This document shows, in pieces, positions 55,090-62,124 of a DNA stretch of 64,000 nt (positions are counted from its first letter, which is position 1; each line of letters starts with the position of its first letter). A model generated the notes under the pieces. The model was not told the DNA's origin and ran no database searches. It worked only from the letters and a program-made list of their open reading frames with translations. A program made the translations under genes and the position numbers. Source of the stretch: JAAYJM01 sp964498585. Lineage in GTDB: Bacteria > Bacteroidota > Ignavibacteria > Kapaibacteriales > UBA2268. The DNA lies in NCBI GenBank assembly GCA_964498585.1, contig CAZCHH010000003.1, positions 1 through 64,000 of the forward strand. The letters are read 5' to 3'.

Positions 55090-55882
55090 TATTTTCGTAT
55101 CCTAAAGTTTTTAGCACATTTTTATAAAAAATTATTATTGATTCTAATTGCAGTTTTTCTATTTCTGTTTTTTCTTTTTCACTATTGATTAGGTTTTCAT
55201 TTTCAATGATATTGATAAGAATATATGGTTTTTTACTTTTTACATCATTAATTTTTTCAATATAATATTTTATGCTTTTATCTAATTTATTTTTTATTTC
55301 TGATAAATCATTTTGAACTTCTGTGATTTTATAATCTTCATCATTATCTAAAATTAATTCAATAGCTTTCAGTTCATCAAGATTACAATCTTTATATGCT
55401 TCGTAAACCCGCGTCCAAAGTAATTTTTGCATTTCATTTAAATTTGGATTGATGTCCGGATGCAGTATTTTGCATAATTTTCTGAACAAACTTTTTAATT
55501 GAGTAGAATCAGGTTCGGTTTCTAATAACTTTATCCTCTTTTCAGCATTTTTCAAAGCGGTAGCGTAGTTCCTTATTTCTCTTTCCCAATCCAGCGATTC
55601 CCGTAGCAAAATATTTTCAACTTCAGTAATATTGACCGATTTATTTTGATTTACATAGCTTTGTATCAGTTCAATTTTCCTTTTAAGTTTTTTTGCTTCA
55701 AATTCAAGATAAAGTTTTTCAAGCTGATATTTACCAATAATAGTAAAATATTGAGCTTCAATATTCTTGCAAACTGTGTTTATCAGCAGTTCATATTCAT
55801 TAACAAGGATTGATAATTCCTCTTTCAAGTTTGAAATATCTTGTTTGAGTTTTTTATTCTTTTCATTTTCAATAATTTGCAT
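55067..55882 (-). CDS. Coiled-coil protein with a J-domain-like segment
   Basis: Soluble protein of about 271 residues. The first half is predicted coiled coil (KLKQDISNLKEELSILVNEY, EFEAKKLKRKIELIQSY, LDWEREIRNYATALKNAEKR). In the middle LKSLFRKLCKILHPDINPN, with the HPD tripeptide, and WTRVYEAYKDCNLDELKAIE match a J-domain, the DnaK-stimulating module. The tail is again helical. The ATG at 55882 is chosen; an upstream TTG at 55903 is possible. It overlaps the HIRAN gene, so the pair form an operon, perhaps coupling DNA-end binding to chaperone recruitment (inference). Confidence 0.7.
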   Translation of the reverse strand: MQIIENEKNKKLKQDISNLKEELSILVNEYELLINTVCKNIEAQYFTIIGKYQLEKLYLEFEAKKLKRKIELIQSYVNQNKSVNITEVENILLRESLDWEREIRNYATALKNAEKRIKLLETEPDSTQLKSLFRKLCKILHPDINPNLNEMQKLLWTRVYEAYKDCNLDELKAIELILDNDEDYKITEVQNDLSEIKNKLDKSIKYYIEKINDVKSKKPYILINIIENENLINSEKEKTEIEKLQLESIIIFYKNVLKTLGYENNVGFSCN

Positions 55883-55914
55883 ATTTCGGATATCTTTATT
55901 CAAATGTAAAAAAA

Positions 55915-56424
55915 TTATGCACTTATATTATGTTGCCAGAATATTTTATCATTAATAAAAACTTTATAACTAATAAATGCGGCTAATGGGCCACCTATCC
56001 AAGCATTTGATTCTACAGTAACTTCTCTAATATATTCATCATTTTTTTTATCATAAATAATATACATTGCAGATTCAAATAGTGTTCTATAGGAAACCCA
56101 GAAATTTTCTCCCCAATAATCTAAATCAAATTTTTCATTTGGGAATAAATTATTTTCACTATTTTCATTAATTAAGGATTCAGCGTATTTAAATAACTCA
56201 ATTAATTCACTATCTTTTTTAATTATTATATGATTAACAAGAGAAGTCAACGGAATTTGTAATTCATAATCATTATTAGAATATAGCAAAATCATTGTAT
56301 TTTTCTTTAAAATTTTGGGGTCTATTAAATGTATAGTTTTTTTATATTCTGATGAATTTTGGTTATAAGTTGAACAAGAACTTATAAAAATAATAATCAA
56401 AAGTAAATAAATTAGATTTTTCAT
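55915..56424 (-). CDS. Hypothetical lipoprotein
   Basis: Lipoprotein of 169 residues with lipobox FISSC (Cys17). The mature part is acidic and aromatic (FDLDYWGENFWVSYRTLF) and ends in a Gly/Ala stretch (IGGPLAAFISYKVF). No domain was recognised. It lies between the TAC operon and the HIRAN/J-domain pair on the same strand with 32-bp spacing to the SecB-like gene, so it may be on the same transcript. Confidence 0.65.
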   Translation of the reverse strand: MKNLIYLLLIIIFISSCSTYNQNSSEYKKTIHLIDPKILKKNTMILLYSNNDYELQIPLTSLVNHIIIKKDSELIELFKYAESLINENSENNLFPNEKFDLDYWGENFWVSYRTLFESAMYIIYDKKNDEYIREVTVESNAWIGGPLAAFISYKVFINDKIFWQHNISA

Positions 56425-56456
56425 AAAAACCTCACTTTCTTATAAATTTTATAATA

Positions 56457-56924
56457 CTACTTATTTTGATTTATCATAGATTTAACTAATACTTTTGTAT
56501 CTATTACAGGAAGAATGAATTTATTTAAGAAACTTCCCTGCGTTTTAGCAAAAATTATTCCTCTTGCAGTTGAGTATGTCATTCCTACTAATTCTGTCAA
56601 TAAATCATCTGGCAAAGTGAAACTTTCATTGTTCATTTGAATTATTGAAGTTAAATTTAAAATTTTAAAATCACAAACTAATACTAATTCAATTAACTTT
56701 ATATTTTTATTATTAAAAAGATAATTATTCACTACAGTTAGTTGAATTTGAAAAATATTTTGTTCTTTTATGTAAGCATAAGCAAGATTAAATCCTAAAT
56801 TTAAATTTTTTGAATTAAAATTAGAGGTAATATCAAGGGCTGGTTCAATCAAGCTAAAGCGTCTTATTGAAATGTTGTTCAACTTGTAAGAAATTGTAAT
56901 ATTCTCATACTGTTTCGTATTCAT
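56457..56924 (-). CDS. SecB-like chaperone of a TAC system
   Basis: Protein of 155 residues, close to SecB size. The fold pattern of SecB is visible: NLGFNLAYAYIKEQNIFQIQ, an amphipathic strand VVNNYLF, then LPDDLLTELVGMTYSTARGI, where the STARGI helix corresponds to the SecB TxRG segment, and a C-terminal PVIDTKVLV strand. The start at 56924 (MNTKQYENI) is chosen over an upstream TTG; it overlaps the antitoxin stop by 20 bases. In TAC systems this chaperone binds a C-terminal extension of the antitoxin and prevents its aggregation and degradation. Confidence in the family is moderate, strengthened by context. Confidence 0.7.
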   Translation of the reverse strand: MNTKQYENITISYKLNNISIRRFSLIEPALDITSNFNSKNLNLGFNLAYAYIKEQNIFQIQLTVVNNYLFNNKNIKLIELVLVCDFKILNLTSIIQMNNESFTLPDDLLTELVGMTYSTARGIIFAKTQGSFLNKFILPVIDTKVLVKSMINQNK

Positions 56925-57366
56925 CTGCTTTTTCAAAATTAATGTTAGTAAAACATAGGTTTGATAAAAAATCATCATCTGAATTTGTTGTATTTTCTAA
57001 ATCAATATTTTGATAATTAGAAATTCCCGAATTTTCACCTAAATTTAATTGTATATTTATATGCTCGTAAAGATTGTCATTAAGATAGCCCAATTCGTCC
57101 TGCTTAATAATTTCTTCAATATCAATAAATTTTACTCTTGGAACTTTATCTATTGCTAATGCTAAATCAATAAATTTAGATAATCTATGGTCAAATTCTC
57201 CATTCAAAATCTGAGAGACGTAACCTTTTGTTACATTTAGTTTTTGAGCAAATTGAATACGGGTTAGATTATTCTCTTTTAGGTATTCCTTAATAAGTTC
57301 GAATAATTCCTGCTGAATTTCACCAATCCAATATTCTCTGCTTTTAAGCAATTCAGCTCTTGTCAT
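56905..57366 (-). CDS. HigA-like antitoxin with C-terminal chaperone-addiction-type extension
   Basis: Antitoxin of 153 residues. An XRE helix-turn-helix lies at about residues 20-75 (NNLTRIQFAQKLNVTKGYVS, ILNGEFDHRLSKFIDLA). Beyond it is an unusual ~75-residue low-complexity acidic tail (LNDNLYEHINIQLNLGENSG to NINFEKADEYETV), the expected place for a chaperone-addiction (ChAD) segment. The start at 57366 is fixed by AGGAG 8 bases upstream, inside the toxin gene's end. It should repress the operon and neutralise the toxin. Confidence 0.82.
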   Translation of the reverse strand: MTRAELLKSREYWIGEIQQELFELIKEYLKENNLTRIQFAQKLNVTKGYVSQILNGEFDHRLSKFIDLALAIDKVPRVKFIDIEEIIKQDELGYLNDNLYEHINIQLNLGENSGISNYQNIDLENTTNSDDDFLSNLCFTNINFEKADEYETV

Positions 57367-57754
57367 TTTCTTTTCTCCTGTATTCAAGATATTGGTTAAT
57401 AGTTTTTCTAAAATGATTTAAATCTTTCTTTTGACTTGTTTTATAACCACCAGTAATAACAATATTTCCGTTTTCTTTATCAATAAAATAATATAATCTT
57501 AAATGTTTTGTTTTTATTTCACATTCAGTAACAAAAGTTTCCTTGCTATTAAGAATTCTAAATTGTTTTTCCGGCAACCTGCGTCCTGAAGCTAATACGT
57601 TCAACTTGTGATAAATTGAGTTTATTTCAGTTTTATAATTTTGCCTTGCCTTAATCTCAAAAACATCAAATTCACAATTTTCATCTTTTTGCAGTTTGAA
57701 AAAAATCAATTTCCCTTTAACAGCTTCAATTCTTATTAACGCAAATTTACTCAT
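57353..57754 (-). CDS. HigB/RelE-superfamily toxin
   Basis: Toxin of 133 residues of the RelE/HigB (Gp49-like) type, ribosome-dependent mRNA interferases in characterised members. The core pattern is seen in LASGRRLPEKQFRIL, CEIKTKHLRLYYFIDKENG and IVITGGYKTSQKKDLNHFRK, with basic residues suited to RNA binding. It is first in the operon and overlaps the antitoxin by 14 bases, the gene order (toxin-antitoxin-chaperone) of the Mycobacterium tuberculosis HigB1-HigA1-Rv1957 TAC locus. Confidence 0.85.
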   Translation of the reverse strand: MSKFALIRIEAVKGKLIFFKLQKDENCEFDVFEIKARQNYKTEINSIYHKLNVLASGRRLPEKQFRILNSKETFVTECEIKTKHLRLYYFIDKENGNIVITGGYKTSQKKDLNHFRKTINQYLEYRRKENDKS

Positions 57755-57757
57755 TTT

Positions 57758-57777
57758 AGTTTACTTTTTACTAAACT
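57758..57777 (-). promoter_or_regulatory. Candidate operator of the TAC operon
   Basis: Imperfect 20-bp palindrome (AGTTTACT-TTTT-ACTAAACT on the + strand) ending 3 bases upstream of the toxin start codon. An XRE-type antitoxin such as the one encoded here would be expected to bind such a site. Confidence 0.45.
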
Positions 57778-57827
57778 TTTTTAATTTTTGACAATATTTA
57801 TCTTTGCAAAAGTTTTAATAATTTCAC

Positions 57828-58763
57828 CTACATTTCAATAAACTCTAAGCATTTTTCTTTATCTTCTTCAAGTTGAGTTTTTATTTCTTCTATACCTTTA
57901 AACTTTTTCTCTTCCCGAATAAATTTGATGAAATTCACCGATACTTTTTTCCCATACAAATCCTCCTCAAAATCGAAAAGATGAACTTCCAAAAGCAATT
58001 CACCATCTTCTTCAAATGTAGGCCTTACTCCAATATTTGCCATTCCGTAATATGTTTTATTTTGAATTTCAGAAGAAACCAAGTAAACTCCTTTAGCCGG
58101 AATTAATTTATACTTATTTGAAAAAGAAAAATTGAGTGTAGGAAAACCGATTGTCCTGCCGCGTTTTTGTCCTTTTACAACCACATCTTCAATAAAATAA
58201 GAATAGCCAAGCAGTTCGTTTGCAAGTTCAACCTGCTGAGATAAAATCAGATTACGGATTTTGGTGCTTGAAATTATTAATTCTTTTTCCAGAAAAGCAT
58301 CAATTTTTTCAATTTGGAAATTATATTCATTAGATAACTCAATAAGTAACGATTCGTTACCTTGACGGTTTTTTCCAAAAAGATGGTCGTAACCAATTAA
58401 AAGAGTGTGTAATCCGGTTTTTTTTACTAAATATTCAACAATGAAATCTTTTGCATCAGTTTTTGCAAACTCTATTGAAAATGGGATAATTAAAACATTT
58501 TCAATCCCTTTACTTTTGAATAATTTCAATCGCTCATCAATCGTGGTTAAAAGAAAAATCTGCTTTCTGTCCACTTTGTTCAAAACAATTTGCGGATGTG
58601 GGTCTATTGTCAAAATCAAATGCCTTAAATTTTTACGATTAGACATTTCTAATAATTTGTCAATAATCAACTGATGACCGCGATGGACGCCGTCGAATGT
58701 ACCAACAGTAATTATAGTATTTGGATTATATTCTATTTCGTTAAAATTGTTGTAAATGTTCAT
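57828..58763 (-). CDS. ribF: Bifunctional riboflavin kinase / FAD synthetase
   Basis: Makes FMN and then FAD from riboflavin. The N-terminal nucleotidyltransferase has TVGTFDGVHRGHQLI (residues 19-33) and GYDHLFGKNRQGN plus ISSTKIRNLI. The C-terminal flavokinase has VVKGQKRGRTIGFPTLNF and MANIGVRPTFEE. 311 residues is standard. It lies downstream of the TAC promoter region on the same strand; in many bacteria ribF is near truB-rbfA, which lie 2 kb away here. Confidence 0.95.
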   Translation of the reverse strand: MNIYNNFNEIEYNPNTIITVGTFDGVHRGHQLIIDKLLEMSNRKNLRHLILTIDPHPQIVLNKVDRKQIFLLTTIDERLKLFKSKGIENVLIIPFSIEFAKTDAKDFIVEYLVKKTGLHTLLIGYDHLFGKNRQGNESLLIELSNEYNFQIEKIDAFLEKELIISSTKIRNLILSQQVELANELLGYSYFIEDVVVKGQKRGRTIGFPTLNFSFSNKYKLIPAKGVYLVSSEIQNKTYYGMANIGVRPTFEEDGELLLEVHLFDFEEDLYGKKVSVNFIKFIREEKKFKGIEEIKTQLEEDKEKCLEFIEM

Positions 58764-58848
58764 AAAATATTTTTAAAAAATTTAATCCACTAATAATATC
58801 TACTCAACTTTTCTAGTGTAATAATTCATTAAAAGACTTACTATTTGG

Positions 58849-59155
58849 TGTCATTCCGAAACGAAGTGAGGAATCTCACAACTCATTGTATCCACAGAAC
58901 TTGAGATTCTTCACTTCGTTACCAATGACATCTTTTCTTGTCATTCTGACGGATGTCAGAATCCATCTTATTATTGTCCTGTCTTATTCGATATATGCTA
59001 TCTTACGAAGCATTTGGGCTCGCCCAAATGTAACAAGTGAGCAAGTTTACTTGCTTTCCTAAGATAGATTCTTCACTTCGTTTCAGAATGACACTTTTAG
59101 TTATGTCATTTCTATTTAAATAAAGGTCTTCCTTTATCTGGGGTTCAGAATGACA
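58849..59155. repeat. Family A pair and family B palindrome
   Basis: A family A hairpin at 58849-58932 (GTGTCATTCCGAAACGAAGT to CTTCACTTCGTTACCAATGA) abuts a long family A element (58937-59093) sharing GAAGCATTTGGGCTCGCCCA and GAGCAAGTTTACTTGCTTTC with 24040-24100. A family B copy follows at 59101-59155. No gene in 58764-59185. Confidence 0.8.
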
Positions 59156-59185
59156 AAAAATTACTACACCAGGAAAATTGAATTT

Positions 59186-60574
59186 CTATTTTGAAAATCT
59201 GATAACTCCTTTGGGGCAGCCGACATAAGCAGTACCATCAGGAGCAATAACAATACCGGAGTAGTGATTATTATAAAAATACTCATCAGGCCCAGCTTTT
59301 TTTCTAAAAGCAAGTTCTCCGTTACTAGCTTTAACTGCAGTGAAATACCAGCCCTCCATATCCTTTGTATAAGTATATACTAAATCATTAACCGACGAAT
59401 ACTTGGAAATGAGGGAAGGAATAATTAAATTTGAAGTCCAGGCGATATTATAACTGCCATCTTTATTAAAATCAATTCTTGTTAAGCCGGGTTCTGAAAG
59501 CTTTCCAATAAAATCAACTACTTTTGTATAGCCGTAATTATTTTCAACAATAATGGAATTGTTAAATGCAATCAAAGAGTTTTCTGTAGCTGAAGCTCCG
59601 CTTGCAAACACAGGAACTTTGCACAGTAGCCGATTAGAGCTAATCTGCTTCGCTCTTTTATAAACCAGGACATTCATTTGTGGCTCAGCATTATCGGTAA
59701 TAGCAACGTAATCCTTTGAAATCAAAGTCGGAGTAGTCCCTGAACCTTGTGAAAACTGGCTTGGTTTCTTAACAGTTCCTCTATCATATTCTTCACGCCA
59801 GGAAATAACCGGTTTCCCATTATTATCAGAATCTAACCTATATAAAGCATAATCAGATACGATAAACACACCACCAGTTTCATCAACTGCAAATGAATTA
59901 GCGATGGATTCTTTAACTTCAATATCAGAATCGAAATGTGATAATTGAACTGTATCTAATTTATTGCTGCTAACAATTCCCACAATGCCTTCTTCAGTAG
60001 CAAACCAAAGATTTCCATACCAGTCTGGTAAAGCAGATATTATGTGGCAGGGGTCCGGCAAAGAAGATAAATCATATTCATTTTCCAAAATAAATTTAGC
60101 TGGATTTCCTTCACAGCTTAATTTAAAAATTCGTTTATCTACAGTTGGAACGATAACTCTATAATTTTGGTCAAGATAGAAATATCCTGCACCTGATGGT
60201 GTTAAGTCAGTGCCTGTTGGAAGTTGATAGGTATCAATTACTTCCAATGTCGTTGGTTCTAAAATATATAAGTTTCTTTTACTATCTGCACCTACTCCAA
60301 GAGTAACTAATTTGTTTTCTCTATTGAATGCAATAGAAACACAAAGTTGATTTAAATTAGACATAGTGATATTCAGAATTTCACTATCAGGACCTTTTAT
60401 GGAATAAGCATCTGTCATATATGCATCATTATGGACATTACTTTTGCCGTTTGGTGCCATAAATGGATGAGTAGGGGCTGTCCAATCCATTTTGTTGTTA
60501 ACTACATCAGTTGAATTTTCACAAGCAGCAAATAAAAATGCAAAAACTAAAGCGAAAACACATAAATTCTTCAT
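59186..60574 (-). CDS. Beta-propeller lipoprotein
   Basis: Lipoprotein of 462 residues with an AGGA ribosome-binding site and lipobox LFAAC. The rest looks like a six- to eight-bladed propeller with alternating strands: LYILEPTTLEVIDTY, YRVIVPTVDKRIFKL, DWYGNLWFATEEGIVGIV, NSFAVDETGGVFIVSD, ALYRLDSDNN and, near the end, GIVIAPDGTAYVGCPKGVI. This resembles PQQ-like or SMP30-like propellers in surface lipoproteins. No catalytic motif. It is alone between repeat-rich gaps. Confidence 0.72.
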   Translation of the reverse strand: MKNLCVFALVFAFLFAACENSTDVVNNKMDWTAPTHPFMAPNGKSNVHNDAYMTDAYSIKGPDSEILNITMSNLNQLCVSIAFNRENKLVTLGVGADSKRNLYILEPTTLEVIDTYQLPTGTDLTPSGAGYFYLDQNYRVIVPTVDKRIFKLSCEGNPAKFILENEYDLSSLPDPCHIISALPDWYGNLWFATEEGIVGIVSSNKLDTVQLSHFDSDIEVKESIANSFAVDETGGVFIVSDYALYRLDSDNNGKPVISWREEYDRGTVKKPSQFSQGSGTTPTLISKDYVAITDNAEPQMNVLVYKRAKQISSNRLLCKVPVFASGASATENSLIAFNNSIIVENNYGYTKVVDFIGKLSEPGLTRIDFNKDGSYNIAWTSNLIIPSLISKYSSVNDLVYTYTKDMEGWYFTAVKASNGELAFRKKAGPDEYFYNNHYSGIVIAPDGTAYVGCPKGVIRFSK

Positions 60575-60761
60575 AATTTATCCTATTATAAAGTGAATTT
60601 AGAAAATTATTATTTTCATTACATAGACAAATCCTTGCTAGCAAACAATATTTGAGATTCCTAACTTAAAATGCTAAAGACTTATATATATTTACCTTTC
60701 AAAATCTTTACTAAAGTTAAAAATATAAACTATTGTAATAATTCGTTAAAAGACTTACTAT

Positions 60762-60794
60762 CTTGTGTCATTCTTCGCTCCGCTCAGAATGACA
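60762..60794. repeat. Minimal family A hairpin
   Basis: TGTGTCATTCTTCG-CTCCG-CTCAGAATGACA, a compact palindrome in the 60575-60879 gap. Nothing else was recognised in that gap. Confidence 0.7.
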
Positions 60795-60879
60795 GAGTAA
60801 AATTATTTTCATTCACGAAACCTGTGGTTATGTCTTAGCACAATAACTTTACAATTATTTTTTATTGACGAAAACAAAA

Positions 60880-61611
60880 TTATTGTATTGATTGTTTATA
60901 TGTATTTAATTGATTTATGCTAACAGCGTCATCAACAGAATATTTCCCAATAACTGTTCTTCGCAAATCAAAGAGATAAGCTCCACAGCCGAGTTTTTCA
61001 CCAATTTCATTAGCAATTGAGCGAATATAAGTTCCTTTTGAGCAGTCAATATCTAAATGAATAAAAGGTAAATCAATTTTATTGATGATGATGTTTTGGA
61101 CATTTACAATTACTGGCTGGATTTCAACTTCTTTTTCTGCTCTTGCGTATTTATAAAGCCGTCTTCCATTAACTTTTTTTGCTGAAAAAATAGGTGGCTT
61201 CTGACTTATTTCGCCAATAAATGAAGACGTTACTTTAATTATTTCATTTAAAGTGATTTGAGAAAAATCCTTAATGTTTTCTTCCGGAAATTCAGAATCG
61301 AAAGATTTGGTGGTTGCTCCTAATTTCAGAACTGCAGAATATTTTTTTCCTAAATCCAGATAATTATTGATTTCCTTTGTTGCTTTCCCAAGTGCAAGAA
61401 TAAGCAAACCTGTTGCCAGCGGGTCGAGAGTGCCGCAATGCCCGATTTTCTTAATATGAGTAATACCTCTCATTTTAGCAACAACGTCAAACGAAGTCCA
61501 ATCTCTATCTTTATCAATCAATGCAAATCCACCTGAAGCAGCTACATTTTCAAGCCATTCCGAAAAATTGCTAATAGTGTCTTTTGTTAAGAAATTTTCT
61601 TCGTTTATCAT
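60880..61611 (-). CDS. truB: tRNA pseudouridine-55 synthase TruB
   Basis: Converts U55 in the T-loop of tRNAs to pseudouridine. Catalytic Asp63 lies in GHCGTLDPLATGLLIL; the family motifs GATTKSFDSE, QKPPIFSAKKVNGRRLYKYAR and CSKGTYIRSIANEIGE are present. A ~28-residue N-terminal extension precedes the core. 243 residues is short because the C-terminal PUA domain is reduced. The ATG overlaps the rbfA stop by 4 bases (ATGA), the usual rbfA-truB coupling. Confidence 0.95.
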   Translation of the reverse strand: MINEENFLTKDTISNFSEWLENVAASGGFALIDKDRDWTSFDVVAKMRGITHIKKIGHCGTLDPLATGLLILALGKATKEINNYLDLGKKYSAVLKLGATTKSFDSEFPEENIKDFSQITLNEIIKVTSSFIGEISQKPPIFSAKKVNGRRLYKYARAEKEVEIQPVIVNVQNIIINKIDLPFIHLDIDCSKGTYIRSIANEIGEKLGCGAYLFDLRRTVIGKYSVDDAVSINQLNTYKQSIQ

Positions 61612-61955
61612 TGCTGCTCGCTTTTAATCGAATCAATTAATTTTTGGATATGCTCCATTTCGTTCAAAGTATCGTCAAGGAAGAAACGAAGCTCCGGAAC
61701 ACGCCTAAGCCGCAATTTCGAAGCAATATGATAACGGATTTGCTTATTATTTTCTTCTAATACTTCAATGAATTTTGGTGGAGAAATTTTGCCACCATAG
61801 ACGCTTAAATATACTTTAGCAATTTGTAAATCCTTTGAAAGACGAACTGCTGTAATTGTTGCAAGACCCGCAGAATGCTCTGATGCTAAATCGCTTATTG
61901 GACTTACAAGAAATTTTTTTACTTCACTTGCTACTTTTTCTGCTCTTATTGACAT
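61608..61955 (-). CDS. rbfA: Ribosome-binding factor A
   Basis: KH-like 30S maturation factor of 115 residues that acts on the 5' end of 16S rRNA. Recognisable by the RAEKVASEVKKFL start, LATITAVRLSKDLQIAKVYL, IRYHIASKLRLRRVPELRFF and the closing LDDTLNEMEHIQKLID. It is cotranslated with truB. The upstream intergenic repeats make a promoter hard to place. Confidence 0.94.
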   Translation of the reverse strand: MSIRAEKVASEVKKFLVSPISDLASEHSAGLATITAVRLSKDLQIAKVYLSVYGGKISPPKFIEVLEENNKQIRYHIASKLRLRRVPELRFFLDDTLNEMEHIQKLIDSIKSEQQ

Positions 61956-61969
61956 CTTCTTTATAATTG

Positions 61970-62124
61970 TTAATTGTTAATTGTTAATTATTAATGGTTT
62001 ATGGTTTATAGTTTATTGTTTATAGTTTATATTGTAATTTAGTCATTAGTTATTGGTCATTTGTCATTAGTATTGTTTTCAAATTATCACTTATAATTAA
62101 TAATTAATAATTAATAATTAATAA
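61970..62124. repeat. Cluster of 7-bp tandem repeats
   Basis: Consecutive heptamer arrays: GTTAATT x3 (61970-61992), GTTTATA-like x5 (about 61998-62028), TCATTAG-like x4 (about 62042-62070), and TAATTAA x5 (about 62092-62124). It lies between rbfA and the methyltransferase gene. It is replication-slippage-prone DNA resembling the short tandemly repeated repetitive sequences described in cyanobacteria. Confidence 0.75.

Noticed and set aside
58849..59155. Structured non-coding RNA or tRNA in the family A/B repeats
   Set aside because: The hairpins match dispersed repeats elsewhere in the window and lack tRNA or known riboswitch features.
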